Origin: Erigeron canadensis
Taxonomy: Eukaryota; Streptophyta; Magnoliopsida; Asterales; Asteraceae
Length of the DNA stretch: 64,000 bases
Assembly: GCF_010389155.1 (NCBI RefSeq)
Contig: NC_057761.1
Coordinates: 51,458,587-51,522,586 of the forward strand
Reading direction: 5' to 3'
The notes under the pieces were generated by a model, which searched no databases, was not told the origin of the DNA, and worked only from the letters and a program-made list of their open reading frames with translations. The translations under genes and the position numbers were made by a program. Below are positions 58,089-64,000 of this stretch, one piece after another. How positions within the stretch are numbered: the stretch's first letter is position 1; each line of letters starts with the position of its first letter.

Positions 58089-61000
58089 ATAAATATCGTG
58101 TTAATTTTCTTGCTATTCAAGAATCTTTACTTTCTGTATCAGACCCATTTAGAATTCAGAGCCTTTGGGGAAACCATGGATACGAATTTGTTGAGAAGCT
58201 AGCGGATGGCCATTCGGGTGGTCTGATCTCTATTTGGGATCGTCGGGTTTTCTCCAAAGAAGATTCTTTTGTTTTTAATAGATTTGTTGTTATTAAAGGG
58301 AAATGGACTGTCTTTGGATTAAATTGTTTTATGGTTAATGTATACGCTCCTCAGCAGGAGAATGAGAAAACAATGTTATGGGATAACATTCTTCAGTTCA
58401 TGGATATCAATAAAGGGTCTTATATCATTTGTGGCGACTTTAATTCACTTAGAGCTCCTGAAGAAAGAATGGGGACTAGTTTCTCTAAAACCAATGCTGC
58501 CAACTTTAACATCTTCTTACAAAATGGTGAGCTTATTGATATACCACTCGGAAATCATAAATTCACCAGAGTAACTAGGGATGGTTCCAAGGCTAGTAGA
58601 ATTGATCGAATCTTTGTTAATCAATCGGTTCTTGACAAGATTCCAGACTTATATCTTGAAGCTCTTGATGATATTCTCTCGGATCATAGACCTCTGTTAT
58701 TCACCCAAAAGAAACTCGACTTTGGTCCTACTCCTTTCAAGTTTTACAACTCTTGGCTCGATATTGATGGCTTCGATAACTTGGTTCTGAATGGTTGGAA
58801 AAAGATGGAGGTGAACAGCAACAGAAGTGCTTTTTCAGGACTAAAAGATAAACTCAAGTTGTTGAAAAACGACATTAAGCTTTGGAAAAAAAAAAGTAAC
58901 TCAAAGAGAGATAAGGATGCTATCACCAAGGAAATAGCAAGTGTTGATAACCAATTCGCTTCGGGCAATGGTAATTCGGAGTTGGCAGATAAAAGAAGAG
59001 CTCTCGTGATTGATCTACAGGTTATTGAACATAGGAATTCTTGCGACCTGAAACAAAAAGCTAAGGTAAAATGGTGCATTGAGGGTAATGAAAACTCCAA
59101 GTTTTTCCATGCCATTATCAATAAAAGGAGACGTGGGAATTCGCTAAGGGGTATTAAACACAATGGCAACTGGATAACGGATGTTTCCGAGATTAAAAGA
59201 TGCTTTCGTGATTATTTTGCCAACAAATTTAAAAAATTTCGAAGGTATTGAGTTCACTGTTCATGGTTCTTTCTTCAGTAGGCTCTCTATTCCTCAAGCT
59301 AATAATTTGGAAGCTGAATTTTCTGAAGATGAAATCAAAAGCGCCGTGTGGAGTTGTGGTGGGGATAAGGCTCCGGGTCCGGATGGTTATTCTTTTTCCT
59401 TGGTCAAAAGAAAGTGGGACATTATGAAAGACGATATTTGTAATATGGTTCATGAAGTCCATCATCGGGAGTTTATTCCGGTTGGGTGTAACTCATCGTT
59501 CATCACACTGATTCCTAAGGTGAGTAATCCGACCAGTATTCCTGACTATAGGCCTATTAGTCTAATTGGCCTTCAATACAAAATCATTGCCAAACTCCTT
59601 ACTAATCGCCTTGCTAAAGTTATTGATGATGTGGTGAGTCCTGAGCAAACAGCTTTCATAAAAGGTAGACAGATTTTTGATGGCCCATTACTTCTTACCG
59701 AAACCATCGACTGGTACAAAAAGAAAAAAAAAAGACTCATGCTATTCAAGATCGACTTCGCCAAAGCCTATGATTCTTTATCTTGGGATTTTCTCTTCTC
59801 TATCCTTCAGGCGATGGGTTTCGGGACTAAATGGATTTCTTGGATCAAGACTTGTTTATCATCTGCTAGAGCCTCTGTATTGGTGAATGGCAGTCCCACT
59901 GATGAATTTCCTATTGAGCGTGGGTTACGGCAAGGGGACCCTATGGCTCCATTTCTCTTTATCATTGCTATGGAGGGGCTTCATATCGCCATTGACAATT
60001 TGGTAAAAGGTAATATATTTAGATGCGCTAACATTAACCAGGTACTTGTTTCCCATCTTTTTTATGCAGATGACGTTATTATTATTGGCGATTGGAATGC
60101 TTCCAATCTTCAAGTTATTACAAAAGCTCTTCAGTATTTCTACTGTATTTCTGGTCTAAAAATCAACCTAGATAAATCCTCTATCATCGGTATTGGGATT
60201 GAAACTAATGAGGTTAAACAAATGGCAAGCTCTGTTGGATGTAAAGCTGAATCCTTGCCATTCAAATATCTGGGGATTCCTATCGGGGGTAGTTCTGTGA
60301 GAGTTAATACATGGGATCCGATTATTTCCAAATTTCAAAAAAAGTTGTCAAGCTGGAAAGCCAATCTCTTATCGATTGGTGGCAGGTCTACCTTAATTTC
60401 ATCTGTCCTTGGATCCCTCGGGATTTATTTTCTCTCACTTTTTCGTATGCCAAAAAAAGTCAATAAAATATTGGAATCTTATAGAGCTGCGTTCTTTTGG
60501 GGTGGATCAAAAAGTAATAGGAAAATTTCTTGGATTAAATGGGGATCTGTATTAGCCTCGAAAGAGGACGGTGGCATTGGATTCGGTAGTTTGGAGGCGA
60601 TGAATCATGCGCTCCTGTACCGTTGGAGATGGAGGGCTCTTATAAATCCGAGAAATCTTTGGGTACGTGTTATTGCCGCAATCCATGGTGGTGGCTGTTT
60701 TCTTAATCTCTCAGCTAAATTTGGTGGACTCTGGGGCAGAATTGTTGCTTCGGCGAAGCTGATGCATGAGATTCCCACTATTAAACCGAATGTCATTACT
60801 CACAAAGTGGGTAACGGTGAGAATACAAAGTTCTGGTCAGATCCTTGGTGTAGGAAAGCTACCCTTGCTGCTAGATACCCGAGATTATTTGCAATAGAAC
60901 AAGACAAAGATTGTAGCGTTGGGAGTCGCTGGAACAATTCTGGTTGGAATTGGAATTGGCGTCGAGCTCTTAAAACTTCCCATGAAATTGAGATGGTTCA

Positions 61001-61630
61001 AGAATTGACTAATAACCTACCAAATGAGTTAAAACCTGATGATGAGGACAGTTGGGAATGGAACTTAAATGGTTGCAATGTTTTCTATATTGCTCACCTT
61101 AGACAACATTTTGATCATCATCACCTTCCCATTTCCAGTAACATGAAAACGAGGTGGAACAAATGGGTGCCTAAAAAGATTAACCTTTTTATATGGAAGT
61201 TAAGACGTGATGCTCTTCCAACTTCAATCAACTTGTTTCCTAAAGGTGTTGATATTACTTTTGTTACTTGTCCTAATTGTTCACAGGAGGCGGAGCTTTT
61301 AGAACATGTTCAATTTTGCAAACTAGCAAAACAAACCAGAATCATGTTAAGTGCATGGACTAACTTTGATATTCCTAATGAACCTCTTGAAGGGATTCTC
61401 CATTGGGTTGATAGTTTGCGCAGGCCTGCTAGAACTTGAAACCGTTTGGAAGCTTTGTGTTTTATTTGGTGGTAGAGCATTTGGAAAGCTAGAAACAACT
61501 CGTTGCATAATGGCATTAGGGAGAATAGCACCGACATTTTTAACTCTATAAAGTCGCTCTCCTTTCTTTGGATCCATCATAGAGACACGAAACACCATTC
61601 AACGTGGAAAGATTGGAATGAGAGTCCTTT
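58040..61630 (+). pseudogene. LINE ORF2: AP-type endonuclease, reverse transcriptase, zf-RVT (broken)
   Basis: ORF2 nicks target DNA and reverse-transcribes the RNA there. Endonuclease: LAIQES (catalytic Glu region), SGGLISIWD, VNVYAPQ, GDFNS and SDHRPL; the usual N-terminal N-x-RG block is missing. The frame from 58040 runs to 59251, then shifts at an A6 run near 59231-59236. The next frame (to 61439) has the RT: KAPGPDG, YRPISLIG, KIDFAKAYDSL, RGLRQGDPMAPFLF, FYADDV (catalytic Asp pair), GLKINLDKS and KYLGIPIGG. A zf-RVT region follows: KINLFIWKLRRDALPT, CPNC, LLEHVQFC. After the TGA at 61437, the C-terminal part (SIWKARNNS..) continues in another frame to about 61630. Confidence 0.9.
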
Positions 61631-62359
61631 TTGATCGGGTCTACTTGAGTTCGTCCTCCACTTTTTCTCTTTCTCTTTTTCCCCGGAACTTGTTTGGGGT
61701 TGCAACAAAAACACCACGAAGTGAAAACCGGTGGCACGCCCTTCGTTGGTGGGGTTTTTTCTTATGTCTCGTCTGTAAGTGGCGTAAGTTTTTTCAACCA
61801 TTTTGCAACCTTAGCAGTTAAAGTTTTGGGTTGGGTCTAGATTGTGTAATTTTGTTGTATTTCTAGACTTTGTATTGTGATTTCTAGCGTCTTGCTAGAG
61901 ATCTTTACTATAATTTCAATAAATGTTTTTGCCATTCAAAAAAAAAAAATAAAGGGTTAGGTTAAGCTACATACAACTTAAGAATCTATAACTTCTTCAC
62001 ATCTTCAATTTCGTCCTTGAAAATGAACTTAATTAATGTGGATTAACTTGATATCGGTTAAGATAAAAGTGATATATAATCAAATATATGTGACAAAATG
62101 CTGAATTTATGTTTTAGTATAAAAATTTAAAGTTGAAAGTATATGAAAATATATAGTACGTAGGATAGTAAAACAAATGGGGCGCTCATTGTATATTTGT
62201 TAGTCTGACCTGATGAATGCTATTGGTAATTGAGGGAGATTTTGACATCTAGATTGTCGGGTTTAAAGTCAATATAGTCAATATATTCGTATTGTAGTTA
62301 AGAGTATACCAAAAGCGAGAGTAAGAATTCTAAAATAGTGACTTATCAAAAACACAAAT

Positions 62360-62446
62360 TGAAAACGGTGGTTCGGCCTTTGTGGATGGTTTTTTTTTTT
62401 CTCATTTCTTGGTTCTTCTGTAAGCGGCACGAGTTTTTCCAACCTT
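62360..62446 (+). repeat. LINE 3'-UTR fragment
   Basis: Resembles 61722-61810 of the first LINE: CGGTGG, GGTTTTTT..CTCATTTC, TCTGTAAGCGGCACGAG and TTTTTCCAACC. It stands alone between the two LINEs and ends where the poly(A) of the second LINE begins. Confidence 0.65.
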
Positions 62447-62448
62447 TC

Positions 62449-64000
62449 TTTTTTTTGAACATTAAGAATTACTATTATTGATATGAAAATCTAGCCAGGA
62501 GCTAGAGAGCCATACAAAAAAGTCTGATCAAAGGGGAAATAAAATATTGCAAAACAGAAAAAACGAAGTTGGGTACATAAGTGAAGTAAAGAAAAAAATA
62601 TGAGTTAAATCCGAAAGTTGCTCCAATCTGTCCAGGAAATATTATTTGAGGGTGCCCGGTTGGCAAGCCAAAAGTAACTTGTGCCCTTCAGTTCTTTGAC
62701 TGCATAGGGAAAGAATGGGGATTTGTTAGAGAAGATCCGATCATTTCTAAGTTTCCACAAGACCCAGCAGAAAGCAAGAGTGATAAGTTGGAACAACTTT
62801 TGTTTCTTTGGGGTTGTAAAAAACACGCATGTGCGTCTCCAAGAGTTCTTTCAAAGAAGTCGGCGTGTGGGTCTGGATATGACACCATGATGCTATATAG
62901 CTCCATAATGAGTCAGCGAAAGGGCAGTGAATGAATAAATGCTTCGTTGTGAGCATAATGGGGATGAGACTGTGATGTTTCTTTGGAGCAATTGATTAAT
63001 TGTTGGTAGTTGATTCAGGTCCATCCTCCAGCCAAGCACATTAACTTTGAGTGGTGCTAATCGGTTCCAGGGGAAGATCCATTGTTTACTGTTTAGGTCC
63101 GTAAACTGCTTGTTGAAGTCTTGACCGCATCGACTTGACAGTGAAACGCTTGGATGAGTCCAGCCTCCATTTCCATGAGTCATTGTTACTGGACAGTGTG
63201 ATAGTGAAAATTTGGGACAACATGCATTGAAACTCATGTAGTTTCGTCGCAGATGGTGGGGGGGGGGGGACGGGTCCGTTTCCATTCCCACTGAGATTAT
63301 AATCCTCTACCTGTACATCGGTCTTTGATTAGGCAATTTTTATGCTTTTCGAGTTTGTAAAGAGCGGGGATGGAAGCATAAAAAGGCTTGTCTCCATTCC
63401 AAGTATCCAACCAGAACGTGAGTATTTCTCCGTTTCCTAAAGAACCTATAATCAAGCCCTCCATGGCAATATCAAACTTCTCCAGGTGGGAGTTTAGAGT
63501 TACGATGGATTTCCATGTACCCACCTAGTTGTTTTTTAATGGGATGGTTGAACAATCATGTCGTGATGAGTGAATGGATGAAATGACACGAGCCCAAAGG
63601 TTAGTGGGTTTCGTTCGGAAACGCCACCACCATTTAGCTAAGAGAGAAAGATTTTTGTTTTTTAGACTATCCAAACCAAGCTCGCCTGAGTCATTAGGGG
63701 AAATAACTTTATCCCAAAAAACCCAAAAAAATTTCTTTTTGTTTGACGACCCCCCCCCCCTCCAAAAAAAAGGCACGACGAATCGCTTCTAGAATACTTA
63801 CCGGGGCCCTGTATAGGGAGAAGAAGTAAGAAGGGCGACTATCAAGCACCGTGCGGATTAGGGTGATACGGCCCCCGAGGGAGAGGGTCGCAGCTTTCCA
63901 CATGGCAAGGCGGTTTTCGAAGGTTTTTATGACAGAGAACCAATTCTTGATAAGGTTCATATTTGCTCCAATAGTGACACCAAGGTATAGGGAAGAGTCC
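62449..64000 (-). mobile_element. Second L1-type LINE, 3' part (truncated by window)
   Basis: On the minus strand the coding remnant is followed by a short 3' UTR with AGCTCCTGGCTAG.. and AATAATAGTAATTCTTAATG, then eight A (plus 62449-62456). The element continues beyond 64000. Its layout matches the first LINE, but its protein differs, so it is another family. Confidence 0.82.
62605..64000 (-). pseudogene. LINE ORF2 C-terminal part (RT end and zf-RVT), broken
   Basis: From the window edge the minus strand reads LYLGVTIGANM, then NRLAMWKAATLSLGGRITLI and SYFFSLYRAP, the segment after the RT fingers/palm in plant L1 ORF2. A frame change near 63720-63780 at homopolymer runs leads to KKKFFWVFWDKVI, GLDSLKNKNLSLLAKWWWRF and LWARVISSIH. 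Further pieces in other frames give NGEILTFWLDTW, RLAPLKVNVLGWRMDLNQLPT, KHLFIHCPFADSLW (zf-RVT His/Cys) and KLRNDRIF near the C-terminus, ending at 62605. At least four frame changes or stops make it non-functional. Confidence 0.85.

Larger units (their letters stand above)
55969..61950 (+). mobile_element. Complete but inactive L1-type LINE
   Basis: A non-LTR retrotransposon of about 5.98 kb. Its 5' flank (55954-55968) and 3' flank (61945-61959) both read AAAAATAAAGGGTTA, with the left part merging into the poly(A) tail; this is a 10-15-bp target duplication. Order: short 5' UTR, ORF1 (from 56003), endonuclease plus reverse transcriptase ORF2 (~58040-61630), 3' UTR with AATAAA at 61918-61923, and an A-rich tail. 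Both ORFs carry frameshifts and stops, so it cannot move itself. Confidence 0.92.

Noticed and set aside
63252..63775. Long G, C and A homopolymers in the second LINE
   Set aside because: They coincide with frame breaks and could be sequencing or assembly errors as easily as real mutations; not treated as a biological signal.

Overview
This is plant nuclear DNA: AT-rich, with intron-containing genes and many transposable elements. The two recognisable host genes (a WRKY factor and prefoldin subunit 3) are angiosperm genes. The LINE with a nucleotide-binding (RRM-like) ORF1, a DUF4283-like region and an RVT/zf-RVT ORF2 resembles elements common in Asteraceae such as Artemisia or Tanacetum. A eudicot, probably an asterid or Asteraceae, is therefore my best guess; the family assignment is inference.

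Layout. 1-3020: 5' end of a Ty3/Gypsy retrotransposon on the minus strand (long LTR, iMet primer site, start of gag), cut by the window edge. 3021-8980: gene-free, with a MITE, a SINE fragment and a TA microsatellite. 9038-11300 (minus): a three-exon WRKY group IIc gene resembling WRKY57, 370 aa. 12400-16243: a 3.8-kb non-autonomous Mutator-like element with ~175-bp inverted ends and a tandem array. 16244-37200: gene-free, dense in short elements whose ends can often be fixed by target-site duplications (TSDs): Tourist/PIF, Stowaway, hAT, CACTA, MULE-like, Helitrons and several tRNA-derived SINEs. 37200-43037: almost featureless AT-rich DNA. 43038-48486 (minus): six-exon prefoldin subunit 3 gene (198 aa) with a 3.5-kb first intron. 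48752-50331: a PIF/Harbinger-type element carrying a dead Myb-like gene. 50350-55950: more SINEs, hAT and Tourist elements. 55969-61950: a complete but inactivated L1-type LINE with matching TSDs. 62449-64000 (minus): the 3' part of a second LINE, sitting in a leftover LINE 3'-UTR fragment.

The two host genes look intact and do not appear functionally linked. Nearly everything else is transposon-derived. I found no new biochemical system. The most notable structures are two Helitrons nested in opposite orientation (28228-30608), a hairpin-ended hAT-like MITE family, the LINE with a traceable decay history, and the number of distinct tRNA-headed SINE types. I found no rRNA gene, convincing tRNA gene or CRISPR array.
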